From: CAYMSF01 sp964392985
GTDB lineage: Bacteria > Verrucomicrobiota > Lentisphaeria > Victivallales > Victivallaceae
Direction: 5' to 3'
Length of the DNA: 64,000 nt
Assembly (NCBI GenBank): GCA_964392985.1
Contig: CAYMSF010000001.1
Span: forward strand, 75,528-139,527
A program made the translations under genes and the position numbers. A model generated the notes under the pieces. It searched no databases, had not been told where the DNA came from, and saw only the letters and a program-made list of their open reading frames with translations. Shown here in pieces: positions 55,690 to 64,000 of the stretch; within the stretch, counting starts at the first letter, position 1; the number at the start of each line of letters is the position of its first letter.

Positions 55690-56109
55690 TTATTCCCAAT
55701 TTCCAATATCAGCTGCTTCTTTTTCCCCGCCAGCAATACCATCACTGCCATAAGTGATTATATCAAATTCTCCATGTTGACCGGGAATGATGTAAAGATA
55801 TTCTCTGCCCCATGGATCTTTAGGTAAACTTTTTAAATATGGACCATCCCATTTTTTTTCCTTGCCGGCATTTTCAACAAGCGCTTTGAGACCAGTCACT
55901 GAATCAGGCAGACTGCCCATGTCAAGCTTAAAATCATAAATCGCCTGTTCCAGCATTTTAATTTGAGTTTTTGCCGTCGTGATTTTAGCGTTTTTCACAT
56001 AGCGCCAATAGAGCGGAGTTGCAATTCCCGCAAGTAAAGCCAGAATAATTATAACTGTTACAATCTCAATCAGGGTGAAATTTGAACGTTTCTGATGATG
56101 TTTTTTCAT
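55690..56109 (-). CDS. gspG: Type II secretion major pseudopilin GspG
   Basis: The major subunit of the T2SS pseudopilus, 139 residues. Leader M-K-K-H-H-Q-K-R-S-N precedes F-T-L-I-E-I-V-T-V-I-I-I-L-A; -1 is Asn instead of Gly. The globular part has the GspG hallmarks Y-L-K-S-L-P-K-D-P-W-G-R-E-Y and the calcium-site end Y-G-S-D-G-I-A-G-G-E. The ATG at 56109 follows GGAG; a TTG five codons earlier overlaps that site. Confidence 0.92.
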   Translation of the reverse strand: MKKHHQKRSNFTLIEIVTVIIILALLAGIATPLYWRYVKNAKITTAKTQIKMLEQAIYDFKLDMGSLPDSVTGLKALVENAGKEKKWDGPYLKSLPKDPWGREYLYIIPGQHGEFDIITYGSDGIAGGEKEAADIGNWE

Positions 56110-56133
56110 GTTGTTGTGCTCCAATTATGTGAT

Positions 56134-57333
56134 TTATATTTCATTCATCTCGAAAATTGCCAGGAAAATCGACAATACGACCATTAAAATAATTACGGCC
56201 AAAAATAAGATTACGACTGGTTCAAATAATGCAAGTAATTTTTTGATTTTAACTTTCATCCGGCGTTCATGATCATCTGCTGCTTGACTGAGGATGCTGC
56301 CAAGATTGCCTGATTCCTCGCCGACCTTCAATAGTTGTATTGTGTCTATCGGGATAAAAGTACTTTTGCTTAGAGCTTCGGAAAGTTTTGAACCACTTTT
56401 CAACTCGTGAGTAATACTGTTGAAACTTTCATAAATAACCCGGTTTTGCAAGATTTTCCGTCCGACTTCAATTGCATCAAGTATTGGCACATGATTGTTT
56501 AATAAAATGGCAACAGTTTTAATAAAACGGTTTATGTCAACTGTTTTAATCAAGGTGCCAAACAGTGGTAATTTTAGTGCTTGCCGGTCCAACCAAAATT
56601 GTCCTTCCGGATTGTTGGCAATTTTAATGCCGGCGATAACTATTGCGACAATAATGGTCAACCACAGCCACCAGTAGTCAGTCAACAAATTGCTGACGCC
56701 AAGCATGATTTGTGTCGGTAATGGCAATTCCTTTCCCATCTCAATGAAAATACGGGAAAATTTAGGAATGAATACAGAAAAAAGCAGGATAATCACTGAA
56801 AACGTCACCGCGAGCACTATCAACGGGTAGATAGAACAGGTTACTAGAAAATCCTTCAGTTCTCTGCTGTCGGTCATGTATTTGTGCAATTCTCCAATAA
56901 CCTCAGGAATACATCCAGTTTGTTCTCCTGCCTCAAGCAGGTTGGCATACATCGGCGGGAATTTAGCTCCTTGATTTCTTATTAAATCGGAAAAACTTTT
57001 GCCTTCGTGCAAACCCTGACGTAGATTGTTTACGATTTGTCTGGCTATACTGTCCTGATAACTTTCGGCAATAATTCTAAGTGCCCGTTCCAGGGGGATA
57101 TGCGCTCGCAACATAGGATATAAACGATCAGTAAATTCAAGAGCATTGAAATCATGACGGAGAAATTTTGCCGGTAAAATATTCCTTGAATCACTCATAA
57201 CCCCAAGAAATTTTACCGGAATCATGTTGCGAGAACGCAATCTGTTCAACGCCTCATCTGTATTTTCGGCGTCAACGGTAATTTCGGATAAAACTCCGTT
57301 ACCGTCCGCTACCCGATATTTGTACAATGACAT
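56134..57333 (-). CDS. gspF: Type II secretion inner-membrane platform protein GspF
   Basis: The polytopic platform protein that couples the GspE ATPase to pseudopilus assembly. 399 residues with two T2SSF cytoplasmic domains (about 60-185 and 265-385) and three membrane helices. L-E-A-G-E-Q-T-G-C-I-P-E-V and L-K-V-G-E-E-S-G-N-L-G are the repeated E-x-G signatures. The ATG at 57333 follows AGGA and lies 13 bases after the gspE stop. Confidence 0.94.
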   Translation of the reverse strand: MSLYKYRVADGNGVLSEITVDAENTDEALNRLRSRNMIPVKFLGVMSDSRNILPAKFLRHDFNALEFTDRLYPMLRAHIPLERALRIIAESYQDSIARQIVNNLRQGLHEGKSFSDLIRNQGAKFPPMYANLLEAGEQTGCIPEVIGELHKYMTDSRELKDFLVTCSIYPLIVLAVTFSVIILLFSVFIPKFSRIFIEMGKELPLPTQIMLGVSNLLTDYWWLWLTIIVAIVIAGIKIANNPEGQFWLDRQALKLPLFGTLIKTVDINRFIKTVAILLNNHVPILDAIEVGRKILQNRVIYESFNSITHELKSGSKLSEALSKSTFIPIDTIQLLKVGEESGNLGSILSQAADDHERRMKVKIKKLLALFEPVVILFLAVIILMVVLSIFLAIFEMNEI

Positions 57334-57346
57334 TGTATCCTGCTTC

Positions 57347-58969
57347 TTATAAATCAAGGGTTGCAGTTAATATTTCCGTTTCTGTCGTAATGCCATCTTT
57401 AACTTTGCATAGACCATCATCATTTAATGGAGTCATACCATTGGCAATTGCGATTCGCGTGATTTCTGTGCTGGATGCACGACGTAAAATTGCCTCTCTG
57501 ATGTTTTCTTCTATTATCAGAAGTTCAAAGATTCCTGAGCGACCTTTAAATCCTGTACCATTGCAAAATTTACACTTATTACCTGTATAGTTTAAATTAA
57601 TCCCAGAACCGTGACATTCTTTACACACAACCCTTACCAGACGCTGCGACAAAATGCCAAAAATAGATGAGGCCACTAAAAATGGCTCAATGCCCATATC
57701 AATCATACGGGTAACTGCACCGGCAGCATCGTTGGTATGCAGTGTGCTGAATACCAGATGTCCGGTAAGCGCGGCATTGATTGCAATGCTTGCTGTTTCT
57801 TTGTCGCGGATTTCTCCCACAAGTATAATATCCGGGTCCTGGCGGACTATGTGACGCAAACCACTGGCGAAATCCAGACCGATTTGAGGATTTACCTGCA
57901 TCTGGCTCATGCCGGGGAACTTATATTCTACGGGGTCTTCAACTGTGATAATTTTACTTTTACCGTCATTCAACCGGTCAATAACACTGTATAATGTGGT
58001 AGTTTTCCCACTTCCGGTGGGACCGACGACAAGAATCATACCGTGTGGTATTTTAATTAACTTGTTGAATTTATCCGATACCGGTTTAGACATCCCTATT
58101 TTAGCCAAATCAAAAGCCAGTGTGTCTTTCCGTAAAATTCGCAATACAATACTCTCCCCGAGAATCGTTGGAATCGTACTGATTCGTATATCCAATTCTT
58201 TGGTCCCGCAAATGAAATTAGTACGACCGTCTTGTGGCAAGCGATGTTCAGCTATATTCAGACCACCAATCAGTTTAATGCGGGAAGCAATTGCCGGGTA
58301 CTGTGAAAGTGGATAGTTTACATAATTATGAAGAATCCCGTCAACGCGAAATCTCACGCATAATTCCGATTCATGTGGTTCTATGTGGATATCGCTGGCG
58401 CGTTGTTCGACAGCGCGTAAAAATATTTCGTTAACAAGACGAACAATTTTTGCCTCGCTCGCCATTGACTTTAGAGTTTCTTCGTCTTGTTCCGCCAATG
58501 AATCAATACCGTTTTCGCGGATATTATTGTCTGTATTCGAACTTACTCTTGCCAGCATACGCTCAAGCATACTACGTCTTACCAGATAAAAATCAGGAAT
58601 TTTATTGCATAATTTATTGAGAAAATAGCGGTGTTTTGACAACTGATATGGTTCGAAAATTAATAACTTAAGTTGCTCACTGTCATCCCCGGCGAGAGGT
58701 AAACAGTTATTCGCAATCATATATTCAATGGTCATATATGATGGTTGCACCGGCTCAATCATGCTATCCTCATCTATTGTCGGCAAACCAGTTGCCCAGA
58801 GATAAATGTCCAGTAATTCCGTTTCTGACAATAGACCGCTATCGCAAATTGAAAAATCCAGAATACGCCGTTCATTTGTTTTGACCATCTCCAAATATGA
58901 TGGCGAAACTATTGACAATCTGGATTCAATTTTTTTCAGAATATTATTATTTAACTTACCTCTAATCAT
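57347..58969 (-). CDS. gspE: Type II secretion ATPase GspE
   Basis: The hexameric ATPase that drives secretion, 540 residues. After an N1E-like domain (about 1-180) comes the core with Walker A G-P-T-G-S-G-K-T-T at about 316-324 and the Asp box D-P-V-E-Y. Walker B L-V-G-E-I-R-D and the His box T-G-H-L-V-F-S-T-L-H-T-N-D follow. A zinc finger C-K-E-C and C-K-F-C (about 446-470) is typical of GspE. The ATG at 58969 lies eight bases after gspD; an upstream extension inside gspD was dropped. Confidence 0.96.
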   Translation of the reverse strand: MIRGKLNNNILKKIESRLSIVSPSYLEMVKTNERRILDFSICDSGLLSETELLDIYLWATGLPTIDEDSMIEPVQPSYMTIEYMIANNCLPLAGDDSEQLKLLIFEPYQLSKHRYFLNKLCNKIPDFYLVRRSMLERMLARVSSNTDNNIRENGIDSLAEQDEETLKSMASEAKIVRLVNEIFLRAVEQRASDIHIEPHESELCVRFRVDGILHNYVNYPLSQYPAIASRIKLIGGLNIAEHRLPQDGRTNFICGTKELDIRISTIPTILGESIVLRILRKDTLAFDLAKIGMSKPVSDKFNKLIKIPHGMILVVGPTGSGKTTTLYSVIDRLNDGKSKIITVEDPVEYKFPGMSQMQVNPQIGLDFASGLRHIVRQDPDIILVGEIRDKETASIAINAALTGHLVFSTLHTNDAAGAVTRMIDMGIEPFLVASSIFGILSQRLVRVVCKECHGSGINLNYTGNKCKFCNGTGFKGRSGIFELLIIEENIREAILRRASSTEITRIAIANGMTPLNDDGLCKVKDGITTETEILTATLDL

Positions 58970-58976
58970 AAATTTG

Positions 58977-61286
58977 TCACCAGAACCATTTTCCGACTTC
59001 CTGTTCATCCGAAAGTTTAATATCAGGTTGAACTTTCTTAAGTACTGCAATCGAATCACGATACCGTTGTAAGGTTTTTTCCAGATCAGTAGTTTCCTCA
59101 ATAATATTGGCGGTGATAAAAATGAGCATTTCTGTTCTCGTAACTATTCTGCTGGAACTGCTCATCAAGCGCCGCAAAAAAGGAACGTCTATGAATCCCG
59201 GTACTGACTCAATTCTGTCTTCATATCTTTCCTTGATCAATCCCCCGATAATCAGTGTCTTGCCATTACGTAATGACATTGCAGTTTTCAATGTCCTTTC
59301 TTGAATCGTCGGCGAGTCAATATTGGTGCTTGAAGTGGTTTTTACAGCTTCAGAAACAATTTGTTCCAGTTCCATTTCAATAAGTTTCCCCTTGGTGACA
59401 TGAGGGGTAATATTTAAAATAATGCCTGTGTCGTAATACTGAATAGCACGTCTGACAGCAGTATTATTCGGATCTGTTGATGATTGAGTATCGGTAATCT
59501 CTGAGGTTATAATCGGTACTTTGTCGCCAACAGAAATTTTAGCGGCACTGTGACTGGTTACCAGCAATTGAGGACTGGAAATTACTTTAATTCCAGTTAG
59601 CCCGGCCAATGCATTTAAATAGACGTTTTTGTCAGGACTACTATTGCTTTGCAATAGATAAGAGAGACCTTGTTTATCTTTTGCTGCAGGATTCGTTGCA
59701 GCATAATTGGTTTGAACCCAGTTAATGACATCTCCATTGTTTTCATTAAATGAATACTTTATGCCAAGACTGGTTGAGTCACTTAAGATTACTTCTGCCA
59801 CCAATACTTGTAACAACACCTGATCAGGAACGGTGTCAAGCGATTTTAATAGAGCGGAAAGCATCGCATAGGTGCGTGGAGTGGTACGAATAATTAAACG
59901 GTTATTTATCGCATCAGCAAATATACTTACCGGAATTTCAAAAATGCTGCTGTAACCGGAATCTTTTCTCTCTCTGCTGAGATTGGTTGATGATGATGAA
60001 ATCGCCGGAGATGTTGAAGAAAAATTTCTCGAATTAGGCATGGAAACTGTTGAACTTTTTGCCCCGGAACCAGTTGAGCCGGCATAATTAGGCGTTGAAT
60101 TTGTGCCGGATTTCGCTTCGGATGCCATAGTAGTTCCTTCAACTTTGAAAATTACAGAAAGCGCTTGAACAAGTTCCGATGCTTTACTGTTTACAATTTT
60201 GTAAATATAAATTTTTTCCTGTTCTCCAGCATAACTGCTATCAAGGATATCGATCCACTTCTTTAATTCATCAAGTGCCTCATTGTTCGCTGCTGTAGCA
60301 ACTATTAATTGCAACCTGTCAACACCAATCAATTGAATTGCGCCAGAATCTGATTTTTGAGAAGAACTGACAGGGAAACCGAGTACTGGCAGTATTTCGT
60401 TTAATTCATTAATCAGACGGGAAGCTGAGACATAATTGCAACGCAAAACCATCCGGTGTAATCGATCTGATGGTTTCTGGTCAAGCAACTGCAGCAATTC
60501 ATTGAGTTTAGGAATATTGCCCATTGTATCAACCAGAAGTATTGAATTTTGCGCGGTCATTTCAATCGCGGTGCCGCCACTGGTCATGAACGGTTTTATT
60601 TGTTTCGCGGCATCCGCTGGAGAAATAGTTTGCAGATGATACAACAGTGTCTCCGCGTTACCACCAGGTTTTGCCACCCCTACCGCCAGTTGTTTTTGTT
60701 GGGGCATCTTGGAGAAAGGCAATATATGAACAACTCCGTCACGTTCACTGCAATATGCTCCGCACAGTTCAAGCGACTGTTCAAATAAATTCCAAATTTC
60801 ACTTTCAGTCATGGTTGTGTTTAAAGCCATGCTGACTACTCCCTTAATATCCGGATCAATCATATAATTAAATTTTAAAATTGACGCGAATAGCGGAATT
60901 ACGTCAGACAAATCAACATTCTTAAAGTCAATAACAACCTTTTCCGGCGGAGCATTAATATTTTTCTTCTTTAAAAAGCCTTGATAAAATTTCTTACTTC
61001 CCCCTGAGGTATCCTGTGGTGACCGTTTGCTCTTCTCGCTAATCATAACATTGCTTTTCCCTGTATCCGTTAGTGTCGGGGAAACTTCCTCAGAACGCGG
61101 GGATGAATCAGGTTTACTTGCGTCCTCAGGAAACTTTGCATGTGCCGTTTCCTTCTGCGTTTTTTTAGGACTTTGTTCCTCTTTGTTTTTCGGGGTTACA
61201 CATGAACAAAGCAATGAAGCAGCAAATACAATTGCGAGCAACATGCTAATAATTTTCAAGTGTTCCGATTTAGCGGAAATAGTCAT
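58977..61286 (-). CDS. gspD: Type II secretion outer-membrane secretin GspD
   Basis: The outer-membrane pore, 769 residues. The signal sequence ends with L-L-C-S-C, a lipobox, so the secretin may be lipidated at its own N-terminus. A K/E/P/S-rich linker (about 33-95) is followed by the N0 to N3 ring domains (I-D-F-K-N-V-D-L-S-D-V opens N0). A very S/T/N/G-rich insert lies in N3 (about 385-445). The secretin core has V-P-I-I-T-S-E-I-T-D and L-I-I-G-G-L-I-K-E-R, then the lip V-P-G-F-I-D-V-P-F-L-R-R-L. AAGGA lies ten bases upstream of the ATG. Confidence 0.95.
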   Translation of the reverse strand: MTISAKSEHLKIISMLLAIVFAASLLCSCVTPKNKEEQSPKKTQKETAHAKFPEDASKPDSSPRSEEVSPTLTDTGKSNVMISEKSKRSPQDTSGGSKKFYQGFLKKKNINAPPEKVVIDFKNVDLSDVIPLFASILKFNYMIDPDIKGVVSMALNTTMTESEIWNLFEQSLELCGAYCSERDGVVHILPFSKMPQQKQLAVGVAKPGGNAETLLYHLQTISPADAAKQIKPFMTSGGTAIEMTAQNSILLVDTMGNIPKLNELLQLLDQKPSDRLHRMVLRCNYVSASRLINELNEILPVLGFPVSSSQKSDSGAIQLIGVDRLQLIVATAANNEALDELKKWIDILDSSYAGEQEKIYIYKIVNSKASELVQALSVIFKVEGTTMASEAKSGTNSTPNYAGSTGSGAKSSTVSMPNSRNFSSTSPAISSSSTNLSRERKDSGYSSIFEIPVSIFADAINNRLIIRTTPRTYAMLSALLKSLDTVPDQVLLQVLVAEVILSDSTSLGIKYSFNENNGDVINWVQTNYAATNPAAKDKQGLSYLLQSNSSPDKNVYLNALAGLTGIKVISSPQLLVTSHSAAKISVGDKVPIITSEITDTQSSTDPNNTAVRRAIQYYDTGIILNITPHVTKGKLIEMELEQIVSEAVKTTSSTNIDSPTIQERTLKTAMSLRNGKTLIIGGLIKERYEDRIESVPGFIDVPFLRRLMSSSSRIVTRTEMLIFITANIIEETTDLEKTLQRYRDSIAVLKKVQPDIKLSDEQEVGKWFW

Positions 61287-61309
61287 TATTATTGCATCCT
61301 TTTAAAAAA

Positions 61310-61948
61310 TTATTGTAGTGTAAGAGGTTGTGGCATTGGTTTCATGTCTTCCACCCGGTCAGGCATGGTCATCGATTGTCCAATTGCTCCCTGTTTCTGA
61401 CCAGTTTCTGTTGATGAATCATTATCATCTTTCCTCAGGCTTAAAACCAGTTCATCGCCTTCGTTTTTTAAAACAACACTTTTATCACTCACCGCCGATA
61501 ACTTATAACCGTCGCCAACCTCATCGCCAATTTTATAAAAATTTTTAATCGCTATTGTTTTACTTTGCTTATTTGTCCCGCGTTGTGATAGCTGAGCTTG
61601 ATTAGTAACGATTATCGCACCGTTGTGACCACCAAAACTGTAAATTCCTTGTAAAATAAAGCTTCCTTTTCCTATGCCCATAATTTGTTTTTTCCCAGAC
61701 CGTGAATCTGAAGTTTCACCACGGGCAGGATTAAAAATATTACTGTTTAACAACAATGACAAACTATGCCCGTCCGCAGTTTTGTTTTCCGTCAAATTGG
61801 CGGTTTGCCGCAAATTGCTTTTGTTAACCGGTGGCGCTGTTTTCTGTTCTACCGCCGTCTTCCGCAACATTGAAAAAAATGCATTGAAACACAATACTGC
61901 CAATATGCTGAAAAATAAAATCAAAATTGAATAAATTATTTTCATCAT
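61310..61948 (-). CDS. gspC: Type II secretion GspC-like inner-membrane protein
   Basis: A 212-residue bitopic protein: one N-terminal membrane helix (about 4-26), a linker, then an HR-like domain. The domain starts at S-N-I-F-N-P-A-R-G (about residue 70) and includes F-I-L-Q-G-I-Y-S-F-G-G-H-N-G-A-I-I and Y-K-I-G-D-E-V-G-D-G-Y-K-L. This matches the GspC HR region that contacts the secretin. There is no PDZ or coiled-coil domain; the tail is Q/P/M-rich. The start overlaps gspM by four bases (ATGA), and gspD follows 23 bases later. Confidence 0.82.
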   Translation of the reverse strand: MMKIIYSILILFFSILAVLCFNAFFSMLRKTAVEQKTAPPVNKSNLRQTANLTENKTADGHSLSLLLNSNIFNPARGETSDSRSGKKQIMGIGKGSFILQGIYSFGGHNGAIIVTNQAQLSQRGTNKQSKTIAIKNFYKIGDEVGDGYKLSAVSDKSVVLKNEGDELVLSLRKDDNDSSTETGQKQGAIGQSMTMPDRVEDMKPMPQPLTLQ

Positions 61949-62526
61949 GGCGATGCCTCATCTTTTTCCTTGCATATCAATTGAAGAGTGCAACCGACAA
62001 CAAGTTTTCCTTGGTCTCTAATACCGGCTGGACGGATACTGCATTGCTGAAAGTAAAGTCTGGGCTTGCTGTTTTCAAGTTCGTTAATAAAAGTTGCAAC
62101 TTGTTTTAGCCTCCCTTCCACGGTAATAGTCAATTCCAAAGCATAGTACCCTTTTATGAGTGGATTTTTGCGGATATCGCTAAGCGATTTTATGGTGGCT
62201 TCGGAGTTTTTCCCAATTTCCTCAATTTTTTTGCGCATATAAGAATCTGAGGCAGTAGAAGAATCTACTGAAAGAAAAAACACACTTTCTTTATCAAGTT
62301 TTTCCGTTTCAGTCTCTGCAATTTTATTCCTGTTAATAACTTCATCCAGCTCTTTTTGTAACTTTTTGTGTGTTTTTTTCAAGTTGGCAACCATATCTTC
62401 GCCCGGCCAGAATTCACGAAAATTTATCAGAAGTATCAACACCGCAATTCCTGACAATATGCCGCAAATAGCAATCAACATTTTTTGCCGTTGTTTCATC
62501 GACTTGTTGTTTCTTGTATTATTCAT
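61945..62526 (-). CDS. GspM/PilO-like assembly platform protein
   Basis: A 193-residue protein with a basic start, one membrane helix (about 16-36), a coiled coil (about 45-85) and a ferredoxin-like C-terminal domain. That domain includes G-Y-Y-A-L-E-L-T-I-T-V-E-G-R and V-A-T-F-I-N-E-L-E, the pattern of PilO and GspM proteins. It pairs with the GspL-like protein encoded seven bases upstream. Confidence 0.78.
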   Translation of the reverse strand: MNNTRNNKSMKQRQKMLIAICGILSGIAVLILLINFREFWPGEDMVANLKKTHKKLQKELDEVINRNKIAETETEKLDKESVFFLSVDSSTASDSYMRKKIEEIGKNSEATIKSLSDIRKNPLIKGYYALELTITVEGRLKQVATFINELENSKPRLYFQQCSIRPAGIRDQGKLVVGCTLQLICKEKDEASP

Positions 62527-62533
62527 TGATTTT

Positions 62534-63766
62534 CTATTCGCTTGCGGTTAAAGTTAAATAAATGAAGTAACTGCCGTCAAGATTACGATTTTTTCGCAAA
62601 TTGCTGACTACAAAATAAGGTGAATTGTTCAGTTGAGATAATGCGGTATCGGGGTCTGAAGGAGATTTCATGGTTATAAACAGTTTACTGTTGACCAGTA
62701 CAAAATCACTTATCCAAATATTTTTTGGCAGATGTTGTGCCAGGAAACCAAGTATTTTAACAATTTCCAGTCGCGGTGGAATCATCGTCAAAAATTTGTG
62801 AACATCTTTATTGCGTGCAGTATTTCTTATTTCAATATTTTTATTTTTTTCCAATTCAACAGTTATCGCGGCAACCCGGTTGCGGATAACATCATAACGA
62901 TCATAGGCAGTGCTCCAATTCATCCACAACATCAATACAATCCCTGAAAATGCCACCAGTCCGGATAGCGCAAGCATAATTTTCATAACGCGCAATCGCT
63001 GTGGAATAAACCTTGCCGGCACAGGAAATTTGGACATGCTCTCTTCTTTCTTGTATTCACCGCTGAGGACATAATCCGCAATAAGCAGACAACTGCAAAG
63101 TGATTCCGTTGGCGCATCACCGGGAAATTGAAATTTTTTCTGCAGTACTGCCAAGAGTTCTGAACTGTTCATCTGTTCATCGTCTAAATGCATCTGACGT
63201 ATGCCGTTCTCGTCAAGGCGGGATAAATAAAATTCTGAATCAATCCCCGACAATTTTAACGGTAAGTCTGCAAAATTTTTGCCCGCAGCCATAAACGGGT
63301 AGATGAAAGTGTCAAATTTAATTTTGTCCGGGTTGATATTGTCCAGCCATTTTTCCCATTCCAACTTTGGTACAAAGAAGACGCGCAACCGTGTACGTTT
63401 TGATGAATCTGAATCATTCTGTTCAATTATTCGGTAGTTTGAAATTATATTTGCTGTAGCGCAAGGGAAATAACGGGATAATTCAAATCCAAGCGCTGCC
63501 GACATTTCTCTGGGAGAAAGTCTGGGCATGAACAATTCAAAACATCCCGAACCAGTTATGGCGCCTGTAAGGACAATCAAATCGCACTCTTTAGCTCTCA
63601 AATCTAAAAAACATTGATTTACCGTTTCACCGACAGATTCGCCTTCTTTGACAATTTCAGAAAAAAAATTTTGAATGTGATATTGCTCAACATCATGCAG
63701 GTGCGCACGCAACCCGTTGACCGTTGAATTGTTTTCCAGCGAGATTATGCAAATCTTTTTAATCAT
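62534..63766 (-). CDS. GspL-like (PilM/PilN-like) platform protein
   Basis: A 410-residue protein. The N-terminal ~240 residues resemble a divergent actin-like PilM/GspL cytoplasmic domain: L-S-P-R-E-M-S-A-A-L-G-F-E-L-S-R-Y-F-P and several acidic turns. One membrane helix (about 256-276) and a PilN-like periplasmic domain follow. The latter has P-P-R-L-E-I-V-K-I-L and W-I-S-D-F-V. In the T2SS, GspL recruits GspE to the membrane and pairs with GspM. It is the first gene of the operon; no good ribosome-binding site is seen at the chosen ATG. Confidence 0.78.
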   Translation of the reverse strand: MIKKICIISLENNSTVNGLRAHLHDVEQYHIQNFFSEIVKEGESVGETVNQCFLDLRAKECDLIVLTGAITGSGCFELFMPRLSPREMSAALGFELSRYFPCATANIISNYRIIEQNDSDSSKRTRLRVFFVPKLEWEKWLDNINPDKIKFDTFIYPFMAAGKNFADLPLKLSGIDSEFYLSRLDENGIRQMHLDDEQMNSSELLAVLQKKFQFPGDAPTESLCSCLLIADYVLSGEYKKEESMSKFPVPARFIPQRLRVMKIMLALSGLVAFSGIVLMLWMNWSTAYDRYDVIRNRVAAITVELEKNKNIEIRNTARNKDVHKFLTMIPPRLEIVKILGFLAQHLPKNIWISDFVLVNSKLFITMKSPSDPDTALSQLNNSPYFVVSNLRKNRNLDGSYFIYLTLTASE

Positions 63767-64000
63767 TAAAATGTCGCCATAATCCAGAGAAGTTAAGTTC
63801 CTGATTTTTTAGTCATGAATTTGCCCGGAGTACTAAAACAATATATGTAAATACCATACCGTTTAACATAGCACTAACACCTTGTTTTTCCAGCAACTCA
63901 ATTTGCAGAAGTGGCAAATATGCTTACAGTGAATCCAATAAATATATTCTTAATTCCGTGAGAGAATTTTATTAATTTCCTCACTTTTATTTTTTGACTG
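63767..64000. other. Upstream region of the T2SS operon
   Basis: No coding potential recognised up to the window edge. The promoter of the eleven-gene minus-strand operon should lie here, but no clear -35/-10 pair was found. Confidence 0.4.

Overview
The window reads as an AT-rich (roughly 40% GC by eye) chromosomal segment of a Gram-negative bacterium, most likely of the PVC group and probably Lentisphaerota-like. Pointers are the 115-kDa-type NAD glutamate dehydrogenase, a TIGR03790-type secreted protein with CARDB domains, a DUF4105 membrane protein, pseudopilins whose F-T-L-[LI]-E helix start is not preceded by glycine, and lipoproteins plus a secretin that imply an outer membrane. The phylum is an inference; no rRNA is present. 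Most genes are housekeeping and there is no phage, IS element or CRISPR array.

Layout. 0-16 kb: a cut SIS-domain isomerase, a GNAT acetyltransferase and isocitrate dehydrogenase (one minus-strand operon), a Gfo/Idh oxidoreductase, a K+/H+ antiporter, a small ACT-like protein, NAD-glutamate dehydrogenase, an unknown ORF, a divergent AraC regulator/beta-mannosidase pair and a GT-C-like membrane protein. 16-26 kb: priA, holB, tmk, a stand-alone AICAR transformylase, a membrane-anchored SUMF1/FGE-like protein, kup, a WbuC-type cupin and two tandem beta-repeat exported proteins. 26-38.9 kb: tRNA-Gly(CCC), a lipoprotein, the rpmH-rnpA-yidD-yidC-jag cluster, tRNA-Pro(CGG), gatB, a lipase-like lipoprotein with DUF4105, a TSUP permease and serA. 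38.9-49 kb: an isolated ftsQ, a DEAD-box helicase, lysS, a membrane-pyrophosphatase homologue that has lost its catalytic motifs, a three-domain nifU and proS. 49-64 kb: a 1231-residue TIGR03790 protein and, converging on it, an eleven-gene type II secretion operon in the order L-M-C-D-E-F-G-H-I-J-K.

How it works together. The T2SS operon supplies a nearly complete secretion machine (no prepilin peptidase or GspN here), and the neighbouring large exported protein is a plausible but unproven client. The AraC/mannosidase pair and the Gfo/Idh gene fit carbohydrate scavenging. The most unusual item is the intact 711-codon membrane-pyrophosphatase relative at 44.0-46.2 kb: it keeps the membrane scaffold but lacks the pyrophosphate/Mg-binding aspartate motifs, so it looks like a repurposed pseudoenzyme.
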